A stretch of 64,000 nt of DNA, taken from Melieria omissa. Its lineage: Eukaryota > Arthropoda > Insecta > Diptera > Ulidiidae. Under the pieces are notes generated by a model. It worked only from the letters and a program-made list of their open reading frames with translations. It made no database searches and was not told the DNA's origin. The translations under genes and the position numbers were made by a program. The stretch is from the NCBI GenBank assembly GCA_963971225.1, contig OZ020267.1:53399590-53463589 (forward strand), written 5' to 3'. Shown here piece after piece: positions 13,398-26,990 of this stretch. Position 1 is the stretch's first letter. Each line of letters starts with the position of its first letter.

Positions 13398-13806
13398 CAC
13401 AGTGTGTCCCATGGAAACTTTTTCAAAACATCGATTTATATTGGCGCCACCTATTGGTGGATGTAAGCAAAGGTACATTCTTAACTGACATCCTGTCAAA
13501 ATTGTATGACATTTGGTTCAATCGAAACCAAAATATCGCGCTCAAAGTGACAGTGTCTCATCGATCGAACTTGATCACGGATTTTTTGATCAAAAATGTA
13601 TTTATTTATTTATTTACCGACGACCGACACACTAAAGTCGATGGATAAAAATGATCTCAAAAACTCATTCCATATGTTAATTGATCGTACAAAACGTTGT
13701 ATTGATGCGGAAGGAGTCTATTTTGAATAAAATAAATGAGATTTGCCGGAAAATGGGGTTTTGTGTTTATTTTGAAAAAGTTCCGTTTTCCATGGGACAC
13801 ACTGTG
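13398..13806 (+). mobile_element. mariner-like MITE with transposase C-terminal relic
   Basis: A 409 bp element with long inverted ends: CACAGTGTGTCCCATGGAAA on the left, and the same read inward from 13806. At 13656-13730 a 24-codon open stretch ending TAA (LKNSFHMLIDRTKRCIDAEG...) resembles the C-terminal end of mariner-type transposases, which often finish in an R-x-x-RCI-x-x-G-x-YFE-like motif. The catalytic domain is gone. It lies in the stripe intron. Confidence 0.7.
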
Positions 13807-15732
13807 TAAGAAATATACAAGACATTTTTTCTTCAAATTAATTTTTATTTTTCTATATAGTCTTCTGTAAGTCTACAAAGTTCTCCCATTGATTCTTACA
13901 TCAAATCAATCAATCAATCAAACTCGTTTAAACAGAGCATTGGAAATGTTCATTCGAGCATGTTTTTGATCAAACGTGAGAAAACGCGATAATCTTGATT
14001 CAATATATGACAAACATGTCCTTGAAGTCATAGACTCTGCTATCTCTCTCAGTTTAAATCGACAGTTGTCTGGCACCTTTTCGTCAACTTGGGCAATGTT
14101 ATTGTCAGTGGGTGCAGTTTTTGGACTTCCGGATCGCTTATTGTCTCCCAAGCTGGTACGGAAAGGATTAAATTTAGCTGCTCTAAAATTTTACGGTGGT
14201 AAATGTTGATGAAGAGTTCCTGTACGTGAAAAGCAAAATCTCCCGCAAATGACGCTTATTTGGTTCAAATTTCGACATCTTCACGCACCAACAAAAAAAT
14301 GGACAATAAGAATAAACAAGCGAGATGATGTGGAGTTGTTAACCGATATCTTAGCTTGCCATGTGATGTTTCTGATCGGAATTCTCTCACCGATTTCCAA
14401 AGGTGGCACCACCCAGTGGAAAACGGCGGTTTTCTACTTGTACACCTGATAGAAAAATGGCATTTGATAAAAATCCAATCACTTGAATTCAGTTTAAATT
14501 ATCACAATGCAAGTCTCAAATACGCCATCACAGTTCGTTACAGATATCACTTTTGTGGTGGCCACCAATATTTAACCCTATTAAATTAAATTTTAGTTTG
14601 ACATAAGAAACTTTTATAAATACTTGCAATTCACATGAAAGAAAAACGATCGCCTTCGAAGCAAACTTGCAAGTAAAATGCAAGTCACGTGAGCGAAAAC
14701 GCGCACTGGCGCTGGCGCTGCATAATCGGCTGATAGTTAGTGTGGCTAATGTCGGCTTATCAGTGCCACAAAACCAAACAAAACTAAATTCGCAATAAAA
14801 ACGAAATGAGAAAAAGTAACACGATGCCGCCGTTGCAAGTCGGAGCAGAGCAGCGTTAATTAATCGTGTCGCATATATTAAACATTTCCGTTCAGTGTCA
14901 ATGTTTCTTGGCGTTTTATCGCCGGCGCACTTGCAGCGGCCCCAGGCGCTCGACAAGGCCCCACTTTGTACAACTGAAGAAATTATAATTGCACGACACA
15001 GACACAGAGACATGCACACAATACTAAACGCACACATTTGCGCAAACTTTTTTCTAATTGAATTAAGGAACGTTGCGTTCGTTTTGTTTGGCTTTTTCTG
15101 TTTTTTTTTTTTTGTTTTTGGGTAGGAAAAAGTAACAAGAAACAATTGAATTTAATTGATGCGGTAATTTGAGGGAGGAAATATTTCATAAAAACAAAAA
15201 CACCAACAAAAAACTGATAGATAGCTGCCCGCTGCGTTGAAGAAATGCAAGAAGATACGATTTTGACGAGATTTGTACGCGGACGTAATTGATGGACCGA
15301 TGCGACAGTGTGCAGATTAATTAAATTAGAGCGTGGAACCGGTGCGTGGACTGAGCACTGAGTGTCCGAGCGCTGAGTGTGAATGATTCTCTACGCTGGA
15401 ATATAAAACACTCTGCACTTTGTGCTTCAAACTTGAGGTCAAACCTAAGGAAGCTGTTTGCTTTACAGTTCATCGATATGGATAACTCACCGATTCTTAA
15501 AAATCGTTTGACAATATTTTGTTTTTTCTTTTTTTGATCCATTGGATTTGCACTTGAAAGTCGTTTCTCTTTAATACCTAGAAAGACATGAAAAGTAAAT
15601 GGAAAATGAAAATTGGACGCTGGTATTTGCAGGACACGTGAGAAACAAAAATAAAATTAATTTAAATGGTTTGATCCAATTGAATTCGAATTGAATTGAG
15701 AAATGGAGACAGTGGGCAATTTAAATAACTGA

Positions 15733-15888
15733 CAGTGGCGCACAAAGGACTTCATTTTGGTGAAGCGGGGAGGGCGGTTTTGCGTACAACTTTTGAGCCC
15801 AATTCCATTTGCAAACATATATTGTACCAGCAATTTTTTTTAATTAAACGCCTACCTACCTTCACCCCCCGCGCTGTGTGCGCCACTG
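15733..15888. mobile_element. hAT-like MITE, best copy of local family
   Basis: A 156 bp element with ends CAGTGGCGCACAAAGG and, inward from the right, CAGTGGCGCACACAGCGCGG. The interior carries 'gcgtacaacttttgagccca' and 'ttgtaccagcaattttt'. Related copies lie at 1680, 12740, 19085 and 29880. Confidence 0.75.
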
Positions 15889-17699
15889 ATCTCTTAAACC
15901 ATTGGTTCTTAAACTACTTTTTTCGGGTAAAATTCATGTGCAATGTGAATCAAGTTCGTATCACGTTTGGAGGCCTCGCGTACCGGCAGTGATACGTAGC
16001 GCTATTTGAGAACCGCTGTCTTCTACAAATGATCTGTTGTAAACCTTAGAATACAAAATACAAAAGATAGTTTAGACGATTTTCAGACCTTGTGGGACCT
16101 GAAGTTAGTGTAGAAATTCAAGTATGGAGTCACATAGTCCATCAGATAGCATTGCAAATGAGTTTAGAACTGTGAAGTGCCCATAGACCTCACAAGGCTC
16201 TCTCTCAGCCTTAAGTGACAAAGCACTTCATTGAACTACTGAGCGACTGAGAGTCCACCTGGCTGTCAACAAAAATTTCCATCCCTGCATTAACAATGAA
16301 CTTTTGTCGAAACACTGAACAGTTTCCTAGCAATTAAGTGCTTCAAACTTCTTTTCTAATTATTTGTTGGTTGCGGTTTTCCAAAATCATTATCGGCCCT
16401 GCAGCAGCGCATCACTTGGCAACAGCTCGTCGCATGTCTACAGTCCAAAAAACGCATTGCAAAGTCTTTCTCTATTAATTGCTCAATATTTCAAAATTAT
16501 AATTTTCATACAATATTCTGATAATATAAGCAAAATACAAAGACATTAAAAAGTTTTCATCATAAATTTTATTTGGGGAAAAATAAGCAAATAAAAATTG
16601 TTTTTATTAGCTTCCAACAAATAAAAGTGGCTGTCGCCATAAATTTTACAAAACATTTAATTTCACAAACGCACAACAACAACAACAACATTCAAAGCAA
16701 CAAAAATGAAAAGCAAAACAAATCAAAGTACAAACACACAGAAAAAGCAGCACAACCAAACCCACGCAACGAGACATTTTTTTCTTTTTGGTTTTGTCAT
16801 TTTATTCTTTTTTTGTTTTATTTTATTTTTTTCGAGTTATGCTACCAAATAAACTGAGCCAAAAATATATTTTTTCGATGCAACAACAACAACAAATAAT
16901 ACAAAACTACAATAATAATCAAAATGATTCTACGACAAGACAAACCAAGACAGAGTCCAACTCGCTTGCAGCCGACACTTTTCAGCGCGCAGCTTTCATT
17001 ATCTGGAAGCATGCAACGCTATGGCCGTGGCGCTATTTTGCAACTATTTTCTGGCATTATTGTTCAATTTTTTTGTATTTGTAATTTTATATTTGTATTG
17101 CTTTGACAATGATAAAGACGCCTTTAATCGTCCAAAGTTGGCAAGCAAAATGTGCATAATTCATGTCGCGTTTGACTGGAGAACATTGAGAGCCGCTCGA
17201 CGCCACTGCACACACACACACACATGTACAAAAATAGTCGAATCCCAAGTGGCCGGACATAATAAGCTGCTTGCATACTGCTGGGGCCATAAAGCAGCAG
17301 CAATGCGCCACAACTTACCGAACAGCGAAAAGTGTGGTGGGGCCGAGGCGGAAGTTGGAGTTGCTGCTGTGCCCGGTTTATTGGTGTGGCTGGCAATGAC
17401 AAGTATGCGCTGGCACTGATTGCAGACTGGACTCTTAAGAAAATGGAGCAAATTCTAATTTGAGAGAGGAAGCAACAAATCACTTGGTTGCATACTTATT
17501 TCGAGATTTCGAAACTCTGCAAATATTAAGAAGATGCCTCAAACTTCTGCTACTTCTTAGTCATTTTCACTTCGGTCATCATCATTCCTGAACGCTTTTT
17601 CTACTCCTGACTATGTCAACAACAAAAACAAAACCCCATATCTCTTGTACAAAGTTCCTCATGAATTCTTGAAATTCTTCGGCAGAAAACCCTGCTGCC

Positions 17700-18780
17700 T
17701 ATAGTCGCTTTAAGTGCGATAATAAAAGTGTTCACTCTATAAATAACCGCAACAGTTGCGTCGTAAAGTGTTCGACGGACGCGGCGCATAAAAGTCGCAT
17801 TGCAATAAACGTCAGCGCGCGCGTACGACCGGCCACTATGAAGCGAATTCCGAATTGTTACGCAATTGTGCGCGGCACATCTTCCGATAAGTATTAACAT
17901 TGACATTCGCAAACGTCACTTGTCAGTGCAACACTCTCGCGATAAACGCTCGGCGCTGCGGTCGTTCGTCGAATGGTTATGGCGGCAGTCAGAAAGCGCC
18001 ACACAGCGGCCACTGCGCCGCCAACTGGAAGAAGATTGATGTCGAATCACATTAAAAGCGCATTGCAACTCAATCAATGCAATCGCCGAGCACTGGGCGC
18101 GCATATGCAGCCGGTCCAGCTCAGTTGAGCAGCAGCCGGGACCTACCGGGCGTGCGATTGTAACGAAACGAACAACAACAACAACAATAACAATACAAAC
18201 GTGCATGTGTACAACAACAACAAGAACAAGAAAAACAACAGTCAAGAACAAAAGAAATGAATTTGCGCTAAGGAATCAGCAAAAAAACAACAAGAACAAC
18301 AGTAGCTATGGCAAAGTGTCCACTGTTGGTGTTCGGAATGTAATTAGTCTTCTTGCGCGCCAAAGTCACACTTTTTTGCAGCGTCTCCACTGCTTGATTA
18401 ACCCGCGCGCCGCCCAACTCGGCTCTGATGTTGAGCTCCGTTGCGCGCTCCGGTTGTGACAATCTTGCGCCGGCCAACTGGACCGACCTCCCGTGATGAT
18501 TTCTACGGAATTAAGCAGCAGCTGCCTTTTGGCTTTTTCTGCTGCTGCTGGTGCTGCTGTTGCTTCTCGTCTTCTTCTTCTTTTTATTCTTGCAGCACAA
18601 TAAATGTATCGAATTTTTTGCGCGCAACTGTGGTTGCTGCGCGCTTTTGTCATTGTAAGTTTGTCGTCGTGACGCGGCCGACGGCAAGTTGAAAATTCGC
18701 AGAAATTCTCTGCCAACCGTTTTCGAAATCGCATTTCATGCGCAGCTAACAAGTAGCGAAAATTGATTGAAGTCAACGAT
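17700..18780 (+). promoter_or_regulatory. GC/CpG-rich block in the stripe intron, possible internal promoter or enhancer
   Basis: This is the most GC-rich stretch of the large intron, with many CG dinucleotides, CAACAA and CTGCTG runs, and no transposon signature. A TATA-like CTATAAATA occurs at 17737-17745 and an initiator-like TCAGTG at 17922. No clear start codon plus donor matching the stripe reading phase could be fixed. Drosophila stripe uses alternative promoters, so an isoform start here is possible; this is inference. Confidence 0.3.
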
Positions 18781-19084
18781 TCGGTGCTGGTGGTGGTGTG
18801 TAATGTGATATTATTTATTTGTTTTTATATTTGTTTTTTGTTTTATTGGACTGAGCAGTAGTCAGTGTAATTACTCATAATTGACGGAGATTGAAGTCGT
18901 CATTGTGATTTGTATTATGTGTAGAAACCGTTTGAGTACGGGACTGATGTCAAGGAAAGTTGTTGACTATACACGAAATAAGTTGAAATATATTTTCAAA
19001 ACCTTTTCGAGTCATAACTAAATTCTTGTTTTCTTGTGATTTTCATAAAATTTTAGCAGAGATCAATCGAAAGGGTGTAAAGCA

Positions 19085-19220
19085 CTTATATTTTTTATCT
19101 TATCTTAGGATGCAGGGGGTTCAAACCCCCTTCCGCCATTTGTTACAAACAATTTGAGTTGGTAATATGACTTCAAATGGCATTTAAAGTTGTGTACGGG
19201 CTACCCCCTCCTCCAAAAAT
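19085..19220. mobile_element. hAT-like MITE fragment, copy 4 of local family
   Basis: 'gttcaaacccccttccgcc', 'acaaacaatttgagttgg' and 'aaagttgtgtacgggctacc' match the family at 15733 and 29880. It ends roughly 210 bp before the stripe acceptor at 19428. The self-complementary gggggttcaaaccccc resembles a tRNA T-arm but belongs to this repeat. Confidence 0.5.
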
Positions 19221-19379
19221 GACAACATTGCTAGTTGATTTGATTTCAAATGTTGATACCTTTTGCTCCATAATCGAAAATTGTTCGCACTTCTTCAACG
19301 CCTGAAAACAATCACAAAGAAGCACAACAATAACAACAACAAAATATCCTAAAATATAATCAATAACTCCATAATATAA

Positions 19380-21407
<2,028 letters not shown>

Positions 21408-22043
21408 GTCGAAAGTAACTCATCGTCGCATGATTCCGTCGCGCACACATCGTACACGTCGCTGTCGCCGCTACCGACGCCCTCGCCGCTGCCACGGCCG
21501 CAGCCGCCGCCGGTAATGGTGCACGACTGGCACGCGGAGCTGTCGTCACCTTTCTCGCCCACCACGCCGCTGGACACCATGCCCACGGCGGAACTGTCGT
21601 TGCGGCGCAATCGCGAGCCAAAGACCGCATTTCCGTTCGCCATGGAAGTGGACGAGCCGCAGACGGCGGCGGCCGCGCAAGACAAAGCCAATGTGCAGAT
21701 AGAAATGGAGCAGCCCGAAGAGGAGCAGGACAACAGCTACGAGCATGAAGAGTTCGATGCAGCAACAAAAATTCCAGCCGAATTCCAACTGAAGCGGCAG
21801 TCGAACCGGAGCGAGCCGAAGAGTGGCCAGCGTACGGTCGAGGTGGCCACCAATACAACGCCGCCCAGACAGCTGCTGGCCAAGCCGACGGCCGAACCGA
21901 GAACGAGCGGCGAGACAAAGAACTACAGCAGCAGCAGCAGCAACAACAACAACAACATACCGGTGGCCATATTGCGCGGCGTGAACTCGCAGGGCCTGAG
22001 CACCAACAGTCAGGATATGGTAATTCTATTTCTAACGCAATAA
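21408..22043 (+). CDS. sr: Candidate readthrough extension of stripe (211 codons, TAA stop)
   Basis: Directly after TAG 21405-21407 the same frame continues without a stop to TAA 22041-22043. The first 36 codons have 27 ending in G or C (75 percent, counted by hand), like the exon before the stop and unlike the AT-rich DNA after 22043. The peptide is Ser/Pro-rich ([15 protein letters not shown]), then contains [15 protein letters not shown], an acidic stretch ([17 protein letters not shown]) and a Ser/Asn run; Ser/Pro-rich tails after the fingers also occur in vertebrate EGRs. The stop context is TTG TAG GTC. Alternatives: an assembly error at the TAG, splicing around it, or a recent nonsense change. 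A donor-like ATG|GTAATT at 22019/22020 could end the exon early. Confidence 0.6.
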   Translation, partial: VESNSSSHDSVAHTSYTSLSPLPTPSPLPRPQPPPVMVHDWHAELSSPFSPTTPLDTMPTAELSLRRNREPKTAFPFAMEVDEPQTAAAAQDKANVQIEMEQPEEEQDNSYEHEEFDAATKIPAEFQLKRQSNRSEPKSGQRTVEVATNTTPPRQLLAKPTAEPRTSGETKNYSSSSSNNNNNIPVAILRGVNSQGLSTNSQDMVILFLTQ

Positions 22044-22068
22044 GCGACAGGAAGCGCACATATGATTT

Positions 22069-22154
22069 TTGACAGTTGGCAGCTGACAGGCGGCAGGTGA
22101 TGTGTGACAGATGACAGTTGACAGGCGACAAATGACAATTTTGACCGTTGACAG
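22069..22154 (+). repeat. TGACAG-type heptad repeat after the stop
   Basis: About twelve imperfect 7-8 bp units of the form NTGACAG (ttgacag, ctgacag, atgacag, with gcggcag and gcgacaa variants) begin 26 bp after TAA 22043. TGACAG is the core recognised by TALE homeodomain proteins (Hth/Meis, TGIF). Confidence 0.8.
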
Positions 22155-23819
22155 TTATAGCTGCAGACAACTAAAGACGTAAGTAGTTGTTGTGTTCAAT
22201 GGCACAGCATCGATATGCTTTTCGAAATCGCAACCTGCGCTGCGCCCCGGGCTCGAGTCCACACGTGCGGCCATTAGCAGCAACGACGCCACAATAATTT
22301 ATGCCTACATTTAGCAGCATTATTAGCTATTTACATATTCAAAGTTGGCAAAAGCAAATGAGGCTGGAACAAGCGTTCGTGCGTCTGTCCCTGCGGTCAA
22401 CCGATATTTCTGCGCGCAAATCCACTGCGCTCTTTCTGGCACACGCCACAAAAGGCGGCAGCAAGCGCGAAAAATATGAAATACGAGTGACTGTGGCGCG
22501 CGTAAATGTCATTCGGTCGCACTCACGCCGACGACTTGTAGACCTTCGCAAAAGCGTCACTTACAGCTGTAAGCAGGCGCGGTGCGTTCGTTTACGACAT
22601 CGCAGACACTCGATTGAGGCCACAGGGAATTTTGTCGCACATTTCGACGTTTATTGTCGCAGCCAGACAGTCAGATCGGGCGACAACCAGACAAACGAAT
22701 CAAGCCAGATTGCCAGACCGATCAGCAGATCAGCAACGCGTCGAAACTGGTTTGTGGCCGCTGTTGGCCAGCGTTCGCCATTGTTGACAATTTCATTATT
22801 GTTGTTGCGCTGTCAAAAGTGCGACTGTCTGTTGCGACACATAAATTGTGATTAGGTTTGTTTGCTGTAATGGGCGGTAATTCGTTAAAAGCGCCCAGAG
22901 CCCAGGATGCAGTGCCGATCGTTGCAAATGCGAAAAGCATATTTCATATTCGAATTTCGAAATACTTTTCCAAATTTCTTAGCCTTAAATCGAACGAAAA
23001 TAGTCGACGCGTCGCAGTCAGCTGTCAATGACCAACGAAACAATCAGTATTGAGCTCTATTTATGTAAAACCTCTGCACAAATGCTTCCAAAAACACACA
23101 ATCAAAATTGTACTCTGTAACTTGGCCGCCACGCCTGCGCTCTCCACTCCTCTCTCCCTCTCTCTCACACACACATTTAATATACAAACATGTTGAACGC
23201 CTCCATTGCGCAGGAAACATTCGATGATGTTTTCGACAAAAGGACCCAAAACTGGGCCCCAAATTGTAACTAGCTATGTCAAATTTGCAACAACAACAAA
23301 AAAATTAATAAAAAAAATATTATAAAAATCTAAGTAAGCCACAAAAGCACACCAGAGGTTGTCGAGAAAACAAAAAATATATAAAAAATTTGTGTTAAAT
23401 TAGCGTTGAGACATAAAAATCGCTGATTCGGCGCTGTTGTAAGGCTTCACATCCAAGACATTTATGATTACTACAAACTACAATAGTTTAGCTGTTAAAT
23501 ATCAACAAACAAAACAATTTTAGTTTTAAACTAACTGGACAACCAACTAAATTAACATCAACAACAACAGACAATTGAACTAATCAATTTCCACTAATAA
23601 AGTGTAAAGCAAACAAGCTAAAAGTTTGACAAAAAAAAATCACTAATCACTCACTAAAACCATAAGCAACAACAAATGAAATTCAAATAACAGTTGAAAG
23701 ACTCACATAGAAACGAATAACGGTTTTGGACCCGAGTCTGAAAGTGTTTCTGCGCTCATTTTCCGGCTTGCTTGATTGACTCTAGTTCTCGAAATTGTGG
23801 ATTTCAACATTTTTCGTTT

Positions 23820-24840
23820 TTTTAAACGAATTCAGCGCATCTTACAAGGTTAAATAGCATTCGATTAACTCGAATAGAGATTTTACGAAATAATTATTGA
23901 ATATCTTCCCTTTTTTTCATTGTAATCGACTTGAAAACAACGAGAACATTGAGAAACGTTTGATGAAATCTAGTTTTCGAAATTCCCATTCAAACTGACA
24001 AACATAAACCCATGTTTAACTTACTTTACTTTTTCAAATAATCAATTAAACATTTTTTATTTCGCATTCAAATTCAGCGCACCAAAAGTTACTAGAAAAC
24101 ATTTGGTTTATTGTAATTTAAAAAAATAAATTATTCGAAAATATTTTTTCTATTTTCCGTTAAAATTCAGCGCTTAAAAAAAATATTAAAAAACGTTTGC
24201 TTGATTCGCTTTTCGACTAAAAAAATATTTCTTTTATTTCTATAATTTAAAAAAAATTTATTCAAAAATATTTTTCTATTCCCCATTCGAATTCAGCGCG
24301 TAAACAAAAATTTCAAAAACGTTTTGTTACTGGCTTTTTGAAATAGTCAATTAACAGAAATATTTCTTTTATTTTACATTCAAGTTCAAAATTATTAGTA
24401 AACGTTTGGTTGACTTTTTTCTAAAAAAATGAATAAAAAAAATTTTTTTTTTATTCTCCATTCGAATTCAGCGCATTGAAAAACTATTTAAAAACATTTT
24501 TATCTAAAAAAATTAAAAAAAAAAAAAAAAAATTTGTTTACTCTCCATGCGAATTAAGTGCATTGAAAAAATATTTAAAAACATTTTTGAAGTAAGTTCA
24601 GCAAGTTCAAAATTATTAGTAAACGTTTGGTTGACTTTTTTCTAAAAAAATGAATTAAAAAATTTTTTTTTTATTCTCCATTCGAATTCAGCGCATTGAA
24701 AAACTATTTAAAAACATTTTAATCTAAAAAAATTAAAAAAAAAAACATTTTTTACTCTCCATGCGAATTAAGTGCATTGAAAAAATATTTAAAAACATTT
24801 TTGAAGTAATTGATTTAAAAACATTAAATTGATTGATCAA
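23820..24840 (+). repeat. Decayed tandem array with a recent 221 bp duplication
   Basis: AT-rich units containing 'cattcgaattcagcgc' recur at about 23831, 24073, 24166, 24291, 24465 and 24685 with uneven spacing. Within it, a 221 bp block starting 'caagttcaaaattattag' at 24381 is repeated at 24602 with few differences. The same attcagcgc motif appears once more near 25640. Confidence 0.8.
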
Positions 24841-25382
24841 AAACATTAAAAACGTTTAATTGATTCTAATTTTTGAAATAATTCAATTTTAACTCAGCGT
24901 CCACAGATTTTTTCGATTTTTTCGAAGTTCTATGTGTTCTAAATTTTTGAGTAATTTTTATGAATCATTTTTAGAAATAGTGTTTTCGCTTTTTTTTTAT
25001 TGATTATAGTTTTCCAAAATAATCGGTTCAATTAAAATTCAACACATGCAATTTTAAGAAATCTTGATCCAAACCACATTTGATTCGCACACAATGATTC
25101 TTCTAAAAACTCAGATTTTTTTTTACTTTTTTTTCTCAAAATCAATGTACCGAAAAATTTAAGAATACTTTCAATCGGCTCTTTTTTCAAAATGTCTGAT
25201 AAGAAAATATTTTTGCGCCCGAAAAAACCATAAAAACTGTGACTAGTTTGACTTTTCTAAGCTCTCAACATCAAATGTTTCTAAGCTTTTTGTGATTCAC
25301 TTTTCGAATTTCAAAACTAAACATTGAGTAATTTCACTTTTCGAAATACGCGGCATAAAACGTTTCTCTGATTTTCTCTATA

Positions 25383-25619
25383 CAGTTGTGTCTGGGTATA
25401 GTGAACCCCCTATATAGTGAACAGCTCGATATAGTGAACACCCAAATTTTGCATCGAGCCTCTAAATATGGAACAAAATTGTCAAGCAAAAAACAAAAAG
25501 TGTTGTTTGAGCAAATAAAACAAGTTTTTGAGCAAAAATGTTAACTTTGATATAGTGAACAACCTCGATACTGTGAACAGACCTTGCAATAATTAGTTCA
25601 CTATATCCAGACAACACTG
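25383..25619. mobile_element. pogo/Tigger-like MITE
   Basis: A 237 bp element flanked by TA. Its ends are CAGTTGTGTCTGGGTATAGT and, inward from the right, CAGTGTTGTCTGGATATAGT. 'atagtgaac' recurs inside in both orientations. It lies within the putative stripe 3' UTR. Confidence 0.85.
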
Positions 25620-25839
25620 TATTTGCTCGTATTTCAAATTCAGCGCCGAAAGACTTTAACGCTAAACACTTTTATCTGCTCGGGTCCAAAAGTTGACCGC
25701 ATATTCGTTCACCAGTGAACTCAGCAACACACCCGAAAGCGACAAACAACACTCTTGAGCTTGACAACGTATATAACTTTAATTAACTTATATCTCTAAT
25801 ACTGTGATCTCATTTGTAATAAATAATTTTTAATTTTGA

Positions 25840-26089
25840 ACTTCAACTAAACGAAACTACAAGTTTAACAAACAACAAACAAATAATAAGCATACAAAAA
25901 AAAACACTAAATGAAAAAAACAAACAAAAACAAACTAAACTAAACAAAACTAAACTAAACGCAAACTAAAGCCTCAAACATAACTAGCTGCAATTATTTT
26001 ATTTTTTTATTTAATATAACAATAAACAATGATTTGTTGTTAAGCGCTTTTACATTGACTCTTAATTGAAGACCAGAAACTTAATTTTA

Positions 26090-26121
<32 letters not shown>

Positions 26122-26275
26122 ACACACAACTAACAAAATGCACTAACTTATTGCGTAGTCGAAGAAGGAAACTGTTTGTTCAGTTGTTGCATTGCATCGG
26201 CTACTTAGTTGTATGGTAGTATTGACATTATGTATTTTACCGTTATCACTTAAGGCGCCAAAAACCCCAACTAAC
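25840..26275 (+). promoter_or_regulatory. sr: Cluster of ACTAA motifs (How/Quaking-type RNA sites)
   Basis: ACTAA occurs at 25846, 25906, 25934, 25939, 25949, 25954, 25965, 26129, 26142 and 26270; further ones are at 23530, 23546, 23593, 23642 and 23653. ACTAAC followed within 20 bases by a TAAC half site, the bipartite Quaking-type element, occurs at 26129-26147 and 23530. How is known from Drosophila to act on stripe mRNA. Part of the cluster lies in an A-rich simple sequence, which lowers its weight. Confidence 0.5.
26090..26129. repeat. CA microsatellite
   Basis: A (CA)n run of about 40 bp with one TA interruption. Confidence 0.97.
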
Positions 26276-26962
26276 CACTTAGAAACCTAAGTTCTAGTTA
26301 GCTAAGCCTAAGCCTAAGCTCGAGCCAAGCCGCCCCGATTTGTGAAACAGATTATCGCATATCGAAGCCAATTAACCAACCAACCAACAAACAAACAAAC
26401 AAAATCATTAAGAACAGAAAGATGATAATGAAGAAGAAGAAGAAGGTGTGAAATTATTATTGTAATTAGGCAGTTAAGCGTGAAAATGTTGCATGCCCCC
26501 ACGCACACTCGGACACGCGCGGAGTTCGCGCGTGTGTGCGTGTAGGTCGGTGTGCGGTTATGTAAATTATGTATGTATTTTGTTGCACCTAGCTGCAGCC
26601 ATGTAATGATTTATATATATTATATATAAATATAAATATTTTTTAATTTTTCTTTGTCCTTTTATCACTTAAGTGAGCATCTTGCTTGTTGTTTTCCAGT
26701 GTCACCAGCCTAATTCCTTATTTGATTTAATCAATGCGTTGCGTATAATTTTGTGTTAAACAACAAAAACAAAAGAACATCTACAAACTACATACATACA
26801 TACGTAGAAATCATGTGTTTTCCAGAAGCTATGCTAATTTTTATTTGATATTTGTTATTTATCGCCTAAGTTGTCAACGAATTGTTTCACATTTGAGTTT
26901 TTATATATTAGTTTCTTATTATTTTTTAATTTACATACAAAACTTTTATACAGAAATATTGA

Positions 26963-26968
26963 AATAAA
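26963..26968 (+). terminator. sr: Candidate stripe poly(A) signal
   Basis: AATAAA in 'attgaaataaaaaatatttattac', followed by TTTATTAC and T-rich DNA. It is the last clear signal before sequence character changes near 27040. Others upstream could serve shorter mRNAs. Confidence 0.35.
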
Positions 26969-26990
26969 AAATATTTATTACAAAATATAC

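Larger units (their letters stand above)
22044..26990 (+). other. sr: Putative long stripe 3' untranslated region
   Basis: Apart from a GC-richer stretch at about 22230-22800, this is AT-rich DNA with no gene. CAA, AACTAA and CA low-complexity runs are typical of long 3' UTRs of fly developmental genes. Poly(A)-signal-like AATAAA motifs occur around 23596, 25820 and 26963. The open frame at 22301-22855 has no family resemblance. Extent of the UTR is inferred, not proven. Confidence 0.5.

Noticed and set aside
14528..15145. 205-codon minus-strand frame in the stripe intron
   Set aside because: No family resemblance; starts in a T-rich run; composition like neighbouring intron.
19100..19130. 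T-arm-like gggggt[21 protein letters not shown] tRNA
   Set aside because: No matching acceptor, D or anticodon arms; it is part of a dispersed MITE family.
22301..22855. 184-codon + frame downstream of stripe
   Set aside because: No recognisable domain and no splice context; probably chance in a GC-richer part of the 3' region.
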